Assembly: GCA_949825065.1 (NCBI GenBank) | Contig: OX463847.1 | Span: 38,497,042-38,561,041 of the forward strand | Reading direction: 5' to 3' | Origin: Odontocerum albicorne | Lineage: Eukaryota; Arthropoda; Insecta; Trichoptera; Odontoceridae | Length of the DNA stretch: 64,000 bases | Shown: positions 1 through 11,199 of the stretch, piece after piece | Layout: each line of letters starts with the position of its first letter | Numbering within the stretch: position 1 is the first letter of the stretch | Notes under the pieces: generated by a model | Databases searched by the model: none | Seen by the model: only the letters and a program-made list of their open reading frames with translations | What the model was told of the DNA's origin: nothing | Made by a program: the position numbers and the translations under genes

Positions 1-405
1 TGTATTGGACATGCCTGCTTGAAAGCAATAAATCTAAGATATGGAATTAAAGGATTCTCTGCGAGGCATAGACTAAATGTTTTCAGACTGTGTATTGGAC
101 ATGTCTGCTTAAAAGCAATAAATCTAAGATATGGAATTAAAGGATTCTCTGCGAGGTATAGACTAAATGTTTTCAGACTGTGTATTGGACATGCCTGCTT
201 GAAAGCAATAAATCTAAGATATGGAATTAAAGGATTCTCTGCGAGGCATAGACATAATGTTTTCAGACTGTGTATTGGACATGCCTGCTTGAAAGCAATA
301 AATCTAAGATATGGAATTAAAGGATTCTCTGCGAGGCATAGACTAAATGTTTTCAGACTGTGTATTGGACATGCCTGCTTGAAAGCAATAAATCTGTCCG
401 CTGTA
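1..405. repeat. 90-bp minisatellite, about 4.5 copies, cut by the window edge
   Basis: The block beginning tgtattggacatgcctgctt recurs exactly every 90 bp (positions 1, 91, 181, 271, 361) with very few substitutions. Because 90 is a multiple of 3, one plus-strand frame stays open for 131 codons as a 30-residue repeat. I treat this as a by-product of the period, since there is no promoter, splice or homology evidence. The array probably continues to the left of the window. Confidence 0.95.
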
Positions 406-594
406 TTGGCATGAAAGAGTTACATTAAATAATATTGAATAATAATTGGTTAAGAAGGGTTAAAGGATTAAAATGAATCGTTTAAATAAAAATATGCGTC
501 TAATTTCAATGTTTTTATGATACAACAACAAAAATATATACAATAATAATACAAAGACATATAGTAGTAAGTGTGGAATAAAATGTAAGTTTTA

Positions 595-800
595 CGTAAT
601 TTTTTTAATAAAACACTGTTTCATCCACTTCATATAACGGCATAACCCTGCCAATTTCAATACTTTTACATCATCATAAGGAAAACAAAAACAAGATTTA
701 TAAATGGAATAAACAATATTTTGCCAAACAAATGATAATACGTGCAAACATCCACTATGATAATGCCTTAACTTAAAATAATATATTGAATTTGTATGTA
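595..800 (+). repeat. Degenerate arm of the hairpin-repeat family, just past gene 1
   Basis: Contains a diverged version of the family core: aaaacactgtttcatccact, then a cggcataaccctgcc-like stretch, a catcatcataagg-like stretch and aatgccttaactt at the end. It matches the better copies at 17.9, 56.8 and 59.0 kb. It may form part of the 3' flank of gene 1. Confidence 0.55.
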
Positions 801-816
801 TACCATGTTTGCCTCT

Positions 817-822
817 TTTATT
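817..822 (-). terminator. Poly(A) signal candidate for gene 1
   Basis: AATAAA on the minus strand lies 11 bp beyond the TGA stop at 834-836. That is unusually close, so a later signal may be used instead. Confidence 0.4.
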
Positions 823-833
823 TTTAACTTTGA

Positions 834-3379
834 TCAAGGTTTATTAGCGCAAGTAAAGTCAACGCATCGATTCGTTCTATGATCGAAGTACATCTTATTC
901 AAGCAAGTTACCCTGCTAGGGTTGGCATTCGCTGCCGAACAGACATAGTAGCTGAAACAGTTGGTGGGATCATAGAATGTTCCTGGTTTGGCGCATTTTC
1001 CATCAACAATCCCCTGCTCTGGCAATGTGTCTTGACAAGCTTTCTTTGTCACGTTGTATTCCTGATTAGGGCCGCACGATAACATCTGAGGTGAAAGGGT
1101 ATTATTTGAAGACAAACAAATGAAATAAATTCCAGGATTTCCAGGAATCACTCCACGTTGACCGATAGATTTACAAGGATCAATAAGCATTGGACAAGTA
1201 TCATTTGCCAAAATCACGTTGCATCTTGCTGTTTTAGGATCGAAACCATATTTTTTTGGGCAATCGATGGTTAAAGGAGCAGCATTAACTGTTCCATTAG
1301 TATAAGCCACGCAAACTAAGTATTGACACCGATTGAAAGGATGTGGAAATATTCCCACTTGACGACAAGTATGGTTGTATTCTACAATTCCTTTATCGCA
1401 AGCAGGATTAAGCGCTGCAGTGCAAACACCGTTCATGCAGGATTCATCAGGAAGACACGATCCGAGTTCTTGAACCAAAAATGACCCAAATAGATCGATA
1501 CACTCATAAGGGTTCCGACAATCTTTACAGAATTGCCCCTCTTGTGTACAGTTGATTGTTACATTTCTTGATAGTGTTCGAGAAAAAGGGTTGAAGGACA
1601 GAGTGGTTCCTTGTGCAGCTGCCTGAAAAATATAAAAATGTAATTAGCTTTGGTGATAAATAATTTAAAAATATTCGGTGAATTTCGAAGGCAAAAGAAC
1701 AACTGGATAAAAAATATTAAATCATTTTATTAATATTAAGTATTCATTAATAGTGTAGGTGAGAAAAAAGTATTACAAAATACAATAGTTTCCCTTATTC
1801 GTTATTTCAGTAAACGGTTCGAAATATTAAACAGATTATTTCAATATATCGTCAAAATTAACTTTAAGTTACAATGATTACATCATTTGCATTATTGCAT
1901 CTACCATCGTCACAAAAAGAAATAGGGGGGGGGGGGGGTAAGTACAATAAGTAAGTGCAATAATTTTGGAAGGAGAGAGGGACCACGACCGCAAAACTTT
2001 TATAACACTTTATTAAGTTATCAGTTATTGCTATTTTTACTATACCTTATTTATAAAATAAACTTTATCTGTATAGGAAAAAAACATAGTTTACGAATAT
2101 ATATATGGTACATGTATGTTACATCTCGGCTCGATAATATCCGAGGTTTCAGGCATCAAAATATTGGAATGAATACTTTGTGAATAAGAGTAGACGTGGA
2201 TAAGTATGAAGTAAATAGAATTAATAATAATTATGTAAGGACAATTTATATAGTGCCGTTAAGAGAGCAGGCTCCCCTTAAGACCGCTACTAACTATTTA
2301 CAGGCAAACCACAGCTATCTAAATTAAAACGAGGGAAATGTGTATGAATTAGATTAAAATAAATAACCTGTTTTTTTCTTTTGTATTCACCACTGTTTTT
2401 TTTAGTTTTCTACCGGTTTCACAGACCCCGTCTTTTTCTTCAGGTGAAGTTGAACTTAATTATGTCTAAAATAAATTTTTTATGTAATAGGTATAGAAGA
2501 GGGGGAGGGAAGTAGTAGCTAATATGGAGAGGGGAGTAGATAAGCGTCAAAAGAATGACTTTTGAACGGGAAACATATTTTGCAGAGGCAAATGTGAAAA
2601 GAAGGTGTGGTAGAAGACCAAAGTAAAGAAATCGTACAAGATGAATGAGAAGGTGTATGGATGAAGAAGAGGTGAAATATGTGCTCGTGATAAAAAGAGG
2701 ACCTCCGTGGCCTGGGGGCAAGACGCTTGTCTGCCGATCCGGAGGTTGCGGGTTCAATCCCCGCTGGAACCAAGATTTAAAAAAAATGGGATTTCAGTCT
2801 ACTTTTTACTTAGGGCTCATTAAAACATATTTCTGGTTAGTTGTAAGAGATTGTCCCATGGCAACAAGCTCGCCAGGTTAAAACAAATGTGGCGCTCTCT
2901 GCCTACCCGAACAGAGAGACAGCGTAATGGTATATAGGAACATTACAACATGACGACCTTTAGGTCATTAAATCGGTAATCAAATATGAAATAACTTAAG
3001 TGATTTCATATTTAATTACCGATCGTTACCAAAAAAAACCTACCAATATGATTTGACAGTTAGTTTGGTAACAAGACACGTAAGGTTGTTGCCAATACGT
3101 ACGATGATCAATTTTGAATTACGTGCTTACTTCAGTGGTTCTTAACTCGGAAGCTTGATTAATGGAAACTATGACAATATTCAATATATTCAAAAAACCA
3201 ATTGAGCTTTGTAAAAGGGTACCAACATTATATAAAATGTTTTCATTTAAAATTGTAACTGTTAAGGCTTTTTTGTCAAACAAAATATTAACTCTACAAA
3301 TTCATTAACATTGATGTTAAATCTGAAAACTCACCATCAAGCAAGCCACTACAACCACGGAAACTGTTGCGTACAACAT
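834..3379 (-). CDS. Gene 1: secreted four-domain chitin-binding (peritrophin-A/CBM14-like) protein; join 834..1622 and 3335..3379
   Basis: Two exons predict a 277-residue protein. Exon 1 (3335-3379) encodes MLYATVSVVVVACLM, a short basic-free start followed by a hydrophobic core, and ends at a GTGAGT donor. Exon 2 (834-1622) begins after a pyrimidine-rich TTTTTCAG acceptor at 1623-1624 and continues in phase 0 with AAAQG, a plausible signal-peptidase region. The mature part has four Cys-rich units: a divergent first one (CxxC pair, GSCLPDESC), then three with peritrophin-A spacing, the last carrying FYDPTNC, YYVC, MYFD and RCVDFTC. Several N-x-S/T sites (NVT, NCT, NGT, NDT, NNT) fit a secreted glycoprotein. 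In this family such domains bind chitin in peritrophic matrix, cuticle or tracheal lining; tissue is unknown here. It is seven residues shorter than its three paralogues and ends in CANKP instead of CGNTGL. The 1.7-kb intron holds a LINE tail and a SINE. No breaks seen. Confidence 0.9.
2500..2690 (+). mobile_element. Non-LTR retrotransposon 3' end fragment (intron of gene 1)
   Basis: Decayed match to the LINE tail repeated through the window: aggcaaatgtgaaaagaagg, tagaagaccaaagt, and atgaatgagaaggtgtatgg followed by gaagaagaggtgaa. Intact copies read as a GRPRKVWLDQ / RRCMDxEEAKDVC-like end. It runs straight into the SINE at 2693. Confidence 0.6.
2693..2885 (+). mobile_element. SINE-A (tRNA-headed SINE) copy
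   Basis: Starts with a tRNA-like head (gacctccgtggcctgggggc then gggttcaatccccgctggaa, the RNA polymerase III A- and B-box regions). The family body follows: ggatttcagtctactttt, tttctggttagttg and cgccaggtt. The ends of the head do not pair as an acceptor stem, so this is a SINE and not a tRNA gene. It sits in the gene 1 intron on the opposite strand. Confidence 0.8.
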
Positions 3380-3437
3380 CTTAATATAGTTTCAGCTAAC
3401 ACTTAGAAACTATACAAAAGTCTTGGTGAAATGTTTT

Positions 3438-3473
3438 GAATATATATGATATTTTCTCAGGGATCTCCAACAC
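3438..3473 (-). promoter_or_regulatory. Gene 1 core promoter: TATA-like box plus shared upstream element
   Basis: On the minus strand TATATATTC (3438-3447) lies 59-68 bp before the ATG. Just upstream, 3457-3473 reads GTGTTGGAGATCCCTGA, the element also found at genes 2 and 3. A second TATAAAG lies at about 3476-3482, so the true TATA box is not certain. Confidence 0.6.
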
Positions 3474-3579
3474 ACTTTATAAACAGGTTCAAACATAGTT
3501 AAAATGATAAAAAAAATTATATCACGTTAAGAATACTTCAAATCTAGCTTTTCACTATCGAAAACGCTCTGTGGTATAT

Positions 3580-3785
3580 GACAACCTCCGTGGTCCAGTT
3601 GGTAAGACACCAATCCCCCAGTTCAGGGGATACGGATTTTATTCCCGTTAGAACTTTATTGAATAAAGAGGGCTCCAGTCTGGTTTCCACTACAATATGT
3701 TTTTTTAATATTTCTGGTTTGTTGCAATAAACCCGCCAAGTTGTACCGCATGCAACGAAAGTGTAATACAATAACAATACAATAC
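3580..3785 (+). mobile_element. SINE-A copy, about 100 bp upstream of the gene 1 promoter
   Basis: tRNA-like head (acaacctccgtggtccagtt, with a degenerate B box tacggattttattcc), then body agggctccagtctggtttcc, tttctggtttgttg, aaacccgccaagttgtacc and the tail caacgaaagtgtaatacaat. Near full length (about 205 bp), so it limits the distal upstream region of gene 1. Confidence 0.8.
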
Positions 3786-3789
3786 GAGA

Positions 3790-4665
3790 ATTATGATTTT
3801 TTTTTGTTTTTCTGAAGATCCTCTCTGTACCATCAAACATTTAAGAGGCTTTTCTATCATCATCTTCATCAATAACGTGGATCAAAGCCTTAAAATCAGC
3901 ACCCTCCATCAATCTCTATCCAGTAAAATGCTCTTAAGGTCTTCGTAATGATTGGAAAACAGCGCTATACAAAAGTATTAAAAAAAAATAAAGATCAATC
4001 CATCATATCGTGTAGCTTATACTCAAGCATCGTGACTCCCATGTTAGCATCTGACGCCTCGTCTCCATCCATCGAAATAAATATATTATCATAAAAATAA
4101 CATAAAGAGAAATCAATAATTTATTAATAGAAGACAAAAACTGTCTAAAATTATAACGTGTACCAAAGGAAGCCACAAACCACCGAAGGTGGCAGTTGCT
4201 GAAAAGATCTTATGTTGGAATTTTAATATCGTCACCATAGCTCTTCAAATTATCCATTCAATTCAATCTAAACACTTGCATAGATTTTCTTACTCCGTTT
4301 CATTGCCTCGCTCAGATATCCCTCGAGTTTATAGAATGGACGCCAACTAGGAGGGGTTTTTAAAAAAGCCTCACGGTACTTCTAAATAAGTCCCATATTA
4401 TTTATGCTACATTATTAAAATACCATATTACCATTGATGTCTGCCCAACCAACAAACGAAGCGGTGTTATTAAACTATGAACAATCGACATGCTATTCGT
4501 TATTAACATCCGAGTTTTAAACATTATTTTAGCCACCATTCTACAGAATTTTTTGTAAGGACACTTGTACGAAACATTTTATAAAACAAGAAAGTGCTGT
4601 TGAGGTGCAATATATTTATTTTATCAATACAGGCTTTGCCCAATTACATTGAAAAATACAAAAAT
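3790..4665. other. No recognisable gene
   Basis: AT-rich sequence with short frames only. Nothing here matched the repeat families elsewhere in the window. Confidence 0.6.
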
Positions 4666-4669
4666 TCTT

Positions 4670-4745
4670 AACATTACAAAAAATAAATTATATATATACA
4701 CATACATACACGTACAAACATATATGTATGCACATACATATATTC
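4670..4745. repeat. TA/CATA microsatellite
   Basis: Alternating purine-pyrimidine tract made of tatata, cacatacata and tatgtatgcacatacata. Confidence 0.85.
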
Positions 4746-4747
4746 AA

Positions 4748-5010
4748 AGTCATTTAAATACATTGATGAGTGCTTTCTAATGCCTCCAATCTTAGGATAA
4801 AATTTTATTTTGCTTTCGTTAATGTGATATGAATATCCGAAGTAGGTATGTATGTCAATATCCGAAGCAGTCCCGTTCAGAAGAGTTAAGGCCCTTCCAA
4901 CAGGAATAGCAGCTGGACGACCCATTCTTGCGTATGTGATTGAGAACAGTTCTTGCCGGCGCAGTCTAGTGTAATTGTTAGGAACATTTAACGCTAATCT
5001 TTATAGTAAT
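4748..5010. repeat. Dispersed repeat R1, copy 1
   Basis: About 250 bp shared with 11855-12105, nearly identical over ccgaagcagtcccgttcaga, gttcttgccggcgcagtcta and aacatttaacgctaatcttt. Copy 1 has a short insertion (aggtatgtatgtcaatatcc). The minus strand holds an 83-codon frame, but the second copy does not preserve it. Family unknown; probably transposon-derived. Confidence 0.75.
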
Positions 5011-5012
5011 GC

Positions 5013-5125
5013 TGGACAGCTCACAACTCCTCGAACGAGTTTGACAACGTATACCAGGAGACGTAGATCTCTTCTTACGCTCAAGGAGTTATACCCGAGC
5101 AGAAACTGAGTAGGATAAAGCCATG
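5013..5125. repeat. Dispersed repeat R2, copy 1
   Basis: actcctcgaacgagt, acaacgtatacc, agatctcttcttacgctcaa and agttatacccgagca match 31868-31990. Here it follows R1; at 31.9 kb it follows a LINE end. Likely 3' untranslated or terminal sequence of a transposon. Confidence 0.7.
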
Positions 5126-5412
5126 GATAGTTTTTTTTACAAAACAGCGTTATATAATTGTTGTTCTTACTATGTTATGTCCGTTTTTTGCTTATATTTT
5201 GGTATTTTAGAACTTCGCCGAATCACACCTGAAATTTCTATTTCGATACTCGTTTTCGATGACAGGAACTTTTAGGTTTATTTTGTATTGCATCTGTCAG
5301 ATCTACATATGATTTCCAATTTTAAGCATGTCGGAATATACATTATCATGGGTTTACCTTCATTATTGGCTCACCGCAGAAATGTTAAGCATGCCAGTGT
5401 ATATACGAGGCA

Positions 5413-6349
5413 TATCCAGAAAGTAAGTGTACTGAATTTTTGTAGGTAACAATTTTTTTTATTTAAACAAAAAAATTACGTGGTTACCGTAGTACATATG
5501 TAAGCTATTTTTCGGCATAGTCGCCATTCCTCTCAATGCAGGTGGTGAAGCGGGGTATCAACTTTTTGATGCCTTCCTCGAAGTAGTTTCCCGCCAAACC
5601 CTCCGTCCACTTCTCCACCTCCTCCTTTACCTCCTCGTCAGTTGAAAACCTTTTTCCACCCATGTGCAGCTTCAGGGAGGTAAAGAGATAGTAATCTGAA
5701 GGTGCTAGGTCAGGGGAATGCGCGGGATGGTTCAGGACATCCCATTTAAACGAGGCGAGCAGTTCCTTCGTGGCGTTGGCCGTGTGTGGTCTGGCATTGT
5801 CGTGCAGCAGGCAGACTCCCTTTGTCAGCATGCCTCTCCTCTTGTTCTGAATCGCCCTCCGCAATTTTTTTAGGGTCTCACAGTATCTTGCAGAGTTGAT
5901 GGTCTCCCCTTGAGGCATATATTTAATTAAAATTATGCCTTGACAGTCCCAAAACACGGATGCCATGATTTTCTTGACTGAAATTGTGGTTTTGAACTTT
6001 TTGGCGGAGGGTGAAGAGGTGTGACGTGACCGTTTTTAAACTCGCGACACCACTTGTACACACTCGTACGATTCATAGCTTTATCACCATATGCAGTTTT
6101 CACCTCATTATAAACCTCAACCGGAGGTTTTCCCTTCCAAACGAGATAACGGATGACGCCGCGTATTTCGCACTTGGCGGGAGGACATTTTTCACGAAAC
6201 GTGTTGTCGCGTCGACACTTCTCAACGTACTGACCTAAAACCGGTCTCGTTGCGGAGGGGAAGGGTCAGGCTACACGGAAGTGTAGCCAACATGTCGAAA
6301 ATAAAATCCATCCGGTCGTGAGAGCCTCAGTACACTTACTTTCTGGATA
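5413..6349 (-). mobile_element. Internally deleted mariner element with near-perfect TIRs
   Basis: Bounded by identical 23-bp inverted repeats (TATCCAGAAAGTAAGTG core) at 5413-5435 and 6327-6349. It is about 0.94 kb against roughly 1.3 kb for full mariners. The clean TIRs suggest a fairly young, non-autonomous copy. Confidence 0.92.
5505..6240 (-). pseudogene. mariner transposase, internal deletion
   Basis: The C-terminal half (5505-5966) is intact: VFWDCQG, then HDNARPHTANA and HSPDLAPSDYYLF, the second and third acidic positions of the DD34D triad, and a C-terminal ERNGDYAEK. The N-terminal helix-turn-helix region (CEIRGVIRYLVWKGKPP, NRTSVYKWCREF) is at about 6010-6195. The sequence jumps from the end of the HTH region straight to the KKFKTT block that normally precedes VFWD, so the first catalytic aspartate region is lost. 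It cannot encode a working enzyme. Confidence 0.9.
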
Positions 6350-6599
6350 CGCATAGTATCATACATTATCATGGACCAGCCCTCCTTATTGGCTCATCGC
6401 AGAAAATAAAAATATATTTAGTGTATTACAGCTTTCTTCCAATCACGTTTAAGGTTTTTCGAAGAGTTGTACGAAGGCGTGGTTTGGCTTATGATGACGA
6501 CGTTTCGAAAACGTTGCAGTTTTCATCTTAAGAGCTTGTTCATAGTCAACTTCATCATAAATGGATGCGCGCCGGATATCGCTTAGCTTACATCAGTCA

Positions 6600-6778
6600 A
6601 TACAGAAAAACATGTTTAATTTAATCAAATGTAACTTAGTGCATTACAATAAATATGTTTTACTCAATCAAATGTAACTTAGTCCATTACAATAAATATG
6701 TTTTACTTAATCAAATGTAACTTAATCCATTACAATAAAAAATGTTTTACTTAATAAAATCCATTACAATAAATAAAT
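6600..6778. repeat. About 42-bp tandem repeat, 4 copies
   Basis: The motif aatcaaatgtaacttag, then ccattacaataaatatgttt, repeats with decay towards the right end. Confidence 0.85.
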
Positions 6779-6779
6779 G

Positions 6780-7165
6780 TATTTTATTTCTTCTTCTTCC
6801 AGTGTCATGTCAGGTCCCTCCAACGTTGAATATCATTTGAGAGTAGACATCTTTGTCCCTGGCAACCCGAAAAAGATCTCCAACGCCCCTTATGCCAGTC
6901 CAATCACGTATATTGCGGAGCCAGGAGATTTCCTTCCTGCTAACACCTCTTCGGCCTTCTATTTTGCCTTGAATGATCAGGTGCAGTAATGTGTACTTTG
7001 CTCCTCTAAGTACATGACCTAAATAGGACACCTTTCGGATTTTAATATTAGTCAGCAACTCTCTATCAACTTTAGCTCTTTGAAGAACCCTTGTGTTGAT
7101 GACCATATCCGTCCAGGGTATCCGTAGCATTCTCCGGTGCATCCACATTTCGAATGCTTCCAGTT
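6780..7165 (-). pseudogene. Non-LTR retrotransposon C-terminal fragment
   Basis: The minus-strand frame 6810-7148 carries MWMHRRMLRIPWTD, KVSYLGHVLRG, LIIQGKIEGRRG and SWLRNIRDWTG, the typical C-terminal segment after the reverse transcriptase in an insect LINE family. No reverse transcriptase domain is attached. It is a 5'-truncated remnant. Confidence 0.85.
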
Positions 7166-7740
7166 GGTTCTTATTTTATTTATTTTTCTAAAATGTCAAA
7201 AAAAGCGACACATCGCAATTTAACTCAATAACCAAAAACAATTGATCACATCTGAAAATGGAATTTTCTAGTGGAAAATAAAATAACAAAATTATTTTTA
7301 ATATTTGCCTAGCCATGAATGATATCTTGCGGAATACAGTTTTATCAGGAAATGGAGCAAAAATATTTGCGAAAACAACATACGAGTATACTCGTATCAA
7401 CTTACATATTATATATGAATTTATTATAATAATTGTACTAGCACAGTAAATCCTAGAAGTATTATTTTCATAGAAATTAGCAAATAATGTTTATTTTCTT
7501 AAAATATTGCGCAAAAGAATACAGTGAAACGCAATGTAGATTTTTTTCAATTGTTTTTTCATATGGTACCCCAAACTGGCGTTACGGACATATAAAAGAG
7601 TGAAATCGGGAGACAACATGGTCTTCGGCTTCATTGATTGCGCCTTCGAGGTATAGAGCCCCTGGAGTAGGTAGGAAACTCATAGTTCGTCATGACACGT
7701 ATTTGTAATACTACCGGACGTGGAGAAGCAACATTACTCG
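7166..7740. other. No recognisable gene
   Basis: AT-rich sequence with short frames and no family match seen. Confidence 0.55.
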
Positions 7741-7744
7741 CACG

Positions 7745-7920
7745 TGAGTGATGAAATATTACTTCTTCATGTGGTTGTATTGCATTGGTTGACCGGATGA
7801 ACTTTTTACAAGACTGGGACTCTTTTTTTATTTTATTTTTTAAGTACCATTGGGAATTAAACACAAAACTCCCGAGTGGAAGTTTTACCCACTATACCGC
7901 GGAGATCGTCAAATTATCAT
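7745..7920 (-). mobile_element. SINE-A fragment
   Basis: Reverse-strand SINE body and head: the plus strand shows ttgaccggatgaac, agactgggactcttttttta, taccattgggaattaaacac and ccactataccgcggagatcg, the complement of the head. The right end meets a hairpin-family arm. Confidence 0.65.
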
Positions 7921-7929
7921 TTTACATAA

Positions 7930-8068
7930 CATTAAGTGTTCAGTCGTGTTTGTGCTCCCCTGATGATGAGGTGAAAACCTTGAAACCGGTAGAGTTATAC
8001 TGTACATAAAGCGGAATAAATAGTGACTAAACAAATTATAATGTCTTGAAACCTCCATTGATAATACC
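7930..8068 (+). repeat. Hairpin-repeat family, single arm
   Basis: gtttgtgctcccctgatgat, gaggtgaaaaccttgaaacc, ggtagagttatactgt, then ataaagcggaataaatagtg and tgtcttgaaacctcca. This is one arm of the element that is a full inverted repeat at 17.9 and 59.0 kb. Confidence 0.8.
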
Positions 8069-8099
8069 TTAAATATATATAAAATATCTATTTTTTTAT

Positions 8100-8400
8100 A
8101 TTTTGATTCATTCTTTCATTCATATGACAAATTTCCACAAATACAAATTCGTGTTAAAATTTGTACGGCATACATTTTTTTGTTAGTATTTCTTCATTCA
8201 TTCGTTTTGCATGCCCAAATCATCGTAGAGTGCTCTTCTTCATATTGTTCAACGTATTAGCCTTAATTTATATAATATTGTGAAAACAAAAAAGACTAGG
8301 GCGAGAATGATGGTGCAAGTTGATATTCATGAACATTTAGAGCGCCCTTGAGGAAAGTTTGCTCTGTAAAGGGCGCTACGTAAATTATCATTTTATTACT
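8100..8400 (-). mobile_element. LINE end fragment and short CR1-like tail
   Basis: 8160-8290 matches the reversed LINE tail (ttcattcgttttgcatgccc, aaatcat, agtgctcttcttcatattgt). 8333-8385 (agcgcccttgaggaaagttt) matches the tail after the CR1-like fragment at 42150-42175. Confidence 0.5.
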
Positions 8401-8519
8401 ATAATTGTTACAAGGTCTCTATTTAAATCCAATTTATTTAAAATTAAGGTATTGTATAACTTTAGAATTTACATATGAGAGATAAAAAAATATATCGTTG
8501 TATTGGCGAATGTTAGTCT

Positions 8520-9005
8520 ATTTATTGTCTGCTAACCAGGTGGATAAATGTTTAGAGACAACCAGACTGATACTACGTACCAACAGGATTCGAATTCGTA
8601 ACCCCGGATAGAAACATGAACATTTTACCAATAAGCTCACGTCTCTTTACAATAATTCCGCAACCTTTCCTTAAAAAAATGTCAAATAATTATTATCAAT
8701 TGTCAAATAATTGATCAGATAAGAAATAACCCATAAAAACATTGGCCTTAATCCATTGAAAAACGTATAGAGGTTTGTGTTTCTAAAATTACTCAAGTTA
8801 TCTTATTGTGAGTGGAATGCCTTCGTGGCATTTCTACTAGCTCGGAGGTAACGGGTTCGATTTATATTTAAATCCATTTTTTTTTTCAAGGTTTCAAGTC
8901 TCTTTTTCGCAATAGTAATATATTGTCCAATACCATTAAACCCGCCAGGCTGTAGTTGTATGTTATACAACAATAGTACATTTTAAACAATGAGAATACA
9001 ATTAT
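8520..9005. mobile_element. Two SINE-A-like fragments (minus at 8520-8660, plus at 8815-9005)
   Basis: The first shows a reversed tRNA-like head (accaacaggattcgaattcg, taaccccgg). The second shows a plus-strand head (ccttcgtggcatttctac, ggtaacgggttcgattt) and the family tail cattaaacccgccaggct, ttatacaacaatag. Both are diverged. Confidence 0.6.
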
Positions 9006-9126
9006 AGTATTATTAAAATTTACAGCCGTTGTAGCGAGAGGTTCCCTATATAGATGCTGACCGTAGAGGAGTTGAGCTTCCACACAAAACTGATAATCAA
9101 TTATTATATTTACTCGTACCTTTATG

Positions 9127-9390
9127 TTCATGAAGCATATTATCTATCCATGAAGCATAGTATCTATCCATGAAGCATATTATATATCCATGAAGCATAG
9201 TATGTATCTATGAAGCATAGTATGTATTCATGAAGCATAGTATCTATCCATGAAGCATAGTATCTATCCATGAAGCATAGTATCTATCCATGAAGCATGT
9301 TATATATCCATGAAGCATAGTATGTGTCTATGAAGCATAGTATGTATTCATGAAGCATAGTATCTATCCATGAAGCATAGTATCTATCGT
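9127..9390. repeat. 20-bp tandem repeat, about 13 copies
   Basis: tatctatccatgaagcatag recurs with variants (tatgtatcta, tatgtattca). The pattern of variants itself repeats, showing that a multi-unit block was duplicated. Confidence 0.95.
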
Positions 9391-9439
9391 AAAAAAATCC
9401 AGGAATGGACTATCCCATCGATCGAGTGATGGCAAATTT

Positions 9440-9565
9440 CTTTAAACACAAACTCATCACACAACAGCTTTTGCGGTTCACAGATTGCTACATCGCAATA
9501 AGCCTCTCCAGGTTGTTTGTACATATACAACAAAAGCGTAATACAATACAATTCAATATAAAGAA
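9440..9565 (+). mobile_element. SINE-A tail fragment
   Basis: aataagcctctccaggttgt, then acaacaaaagcgtaatacaa matches the 3' tail of SINE-A. Confidence 0.5.
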
Positions 9566-9788
9566 AAAAGAAGGATGTTTTCTATCCTATATAAAAATTA
9601 TACTTTCTCATAAGGTAAGATTCACTGCAATATTTCATATTTCCTTATCAATATTATATATTTCCTTTATATACTGCGTGATCTGTCAGTTGATTCAGGA
9701 AAATACTGGTTAGTTTATTGCTCTCGCTGTTTTCAATAAATTACTCGTAGCAAGAAACTGTTTGAGTGGATTGTATGACACTTATTAA

Positions 9789-10120
9789 CATATTCTCGTA
9801 GTGTTGCACAGCCTGGCGAGTTTATTGTCATGTAGCCAGTTCAACCCGATGGATTATGGTCCTATTTATTGCATATTCTCGTAGTGTTGCACAGCCTTGC
9901 GAGTTTATTGTCATATAGCCAGTTCAACCCGATGGATTATGGCCCTCTTTATTGCATATTCTCGTAGTGTTGCACAGCCTGGCGAGTTTATTGTCATGTA
10001 GCCAGTTCAACCCGATGGATTATGGCCCTATTTATTGCATATTCTCGTAGTGTTGCATAGCCTGGCGAGTTTATTGTCATGTAGCCAGTTCAACCCGATA
10101 GGTTATGGACCGGTTGGAAC
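9789..10120. repeat. 83-bp tandem repeat, 4 copies
   Basis: catattctcgtagtgttgca recurs at 9789, 9872, 9955 and 10038 with only one or two changes per unit. Confidence 0.95.
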
Positions 10121-10529
10121 GCAGGCGTTTTACGAACTATGACGGTCGTTGCAGAGTTTTCTGCTCTTTGCGATGCAAATATTTTAATTTTTTTATTTTC
10201 AAAATTACCTATTTGACATAAATATAGCAAAATTGACAAAAACTAACACAACTCGAGACAACATTTACATCAAATAACAGCCTAGCGGATAATGAATGAT
10301 CGTTTATTAACTATGTGAGCTTGGATTACTGCCTACCCCGGCAGGGAAATGGTGTGATGGTACATACGAGATTTGATAAAACATAACCACAATTTCCATT
10401 TTTATAAAAAGTATTTATTTGATCATTATTATTAATGATAATAATACTCGTATTATTCCCTTTAACGGAGTTTCCATAGTATAAAATACACATTTAAAAA
10501 AGATTTTTCTAATCCGCAAAATATTTGTG

Positions 10530-10775
10530 AAACGCACTTTTTGGGATAGCCTTTAGTTGATCAAGCTATTTTGCCTTTATTTTCTCAATGGTCTCAAAAC
10601 GTTTAAATATCCTCTGCATGTTCAGAAACAGGAAAAAGTCGCAGGGAGGCATAACTCGTGAATGTGGTGGCTGCGGCATCACGACGGTGTGTGAGTCGGT
10701 GCATTATCGTGGTGCAAAGGAGTTGTGTGCCCACAGTTCTGATCGTTTCCTTCGGATCGCCTCACGCTTCAAATC
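10530..10775 (-). pseudogene. mariner transposase fragment
   Basis: Minus-strand pieces in more than one frame read EAIRRKRSELWAHNS, then PPCDFFLF and FKRFETIEKIKAK, matching the segment around the third catalytic aspartate of a mariner lineage. Stops and frame changes make it non-coding. No TIRs found. Confidence 0.7.
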
Positions 10776-11199
10776 TAAAAAAATCCTTAATCCCAAAAAA
10801 TTGCAAACGTATCAAAATGTATTATAAATACTTGCCTATCAAACGCAAATAGCCCTGCACCTTATTAAGTCTTGCACCCGGGAACAACTGTGCCTCTCAC
10901 TTATCTTCCCCCATCTCAACTACTCGACTGTCTGGCGTACCTTAACCAGAGATTGACCATTCTGAAATTCAGATGATTTCGATGTAACGTGTCTTTGAGA
11001 GTGCTATGTGCTGCACTCTGCAATGATTTATGCACGTGGAACGAGTGAATAACCTTTCCTTCCCTGTGTTGGGTATCTTCTACACGTTGCTTCTAATAAC
11101 CATCAATATCTCTATAAATATAATAAATACAAGGTTAAGATTTTAGGTATTCCTCCATAATATATTTACGCATTGATTTAAAAAATAATATTTATAATA

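Noticed and set aside
19..414. 131-codon frame of 30-residue repeats at the left edge
   Set aside because: It is the translation of a 90-bp minisatellite whose period is a multiple of 3. No splice, promoter or homology evidence.
1927..1939. Run of G residues in the gene 1 intron
   Set aside because: Simple homopolymer; no further G-runs nearby to support a quadruplex claim.
2700..2772. tRNA gene candidate
   Set aside because: A- and B-box-like sequence is present, but the ends do not form an acceptor stem and the SINE-A body follows. Same reasoning for the heads at 27.9, 28.9, 36.0 and 43.0 kb.
4674..4925. 83-codon minus-strand frame MGRPAAIPVGRALTLL...
   Set aside because: It overlaps dispersed repeat R1, and the second R1 copy at 11.9 kb does not keep the frame.
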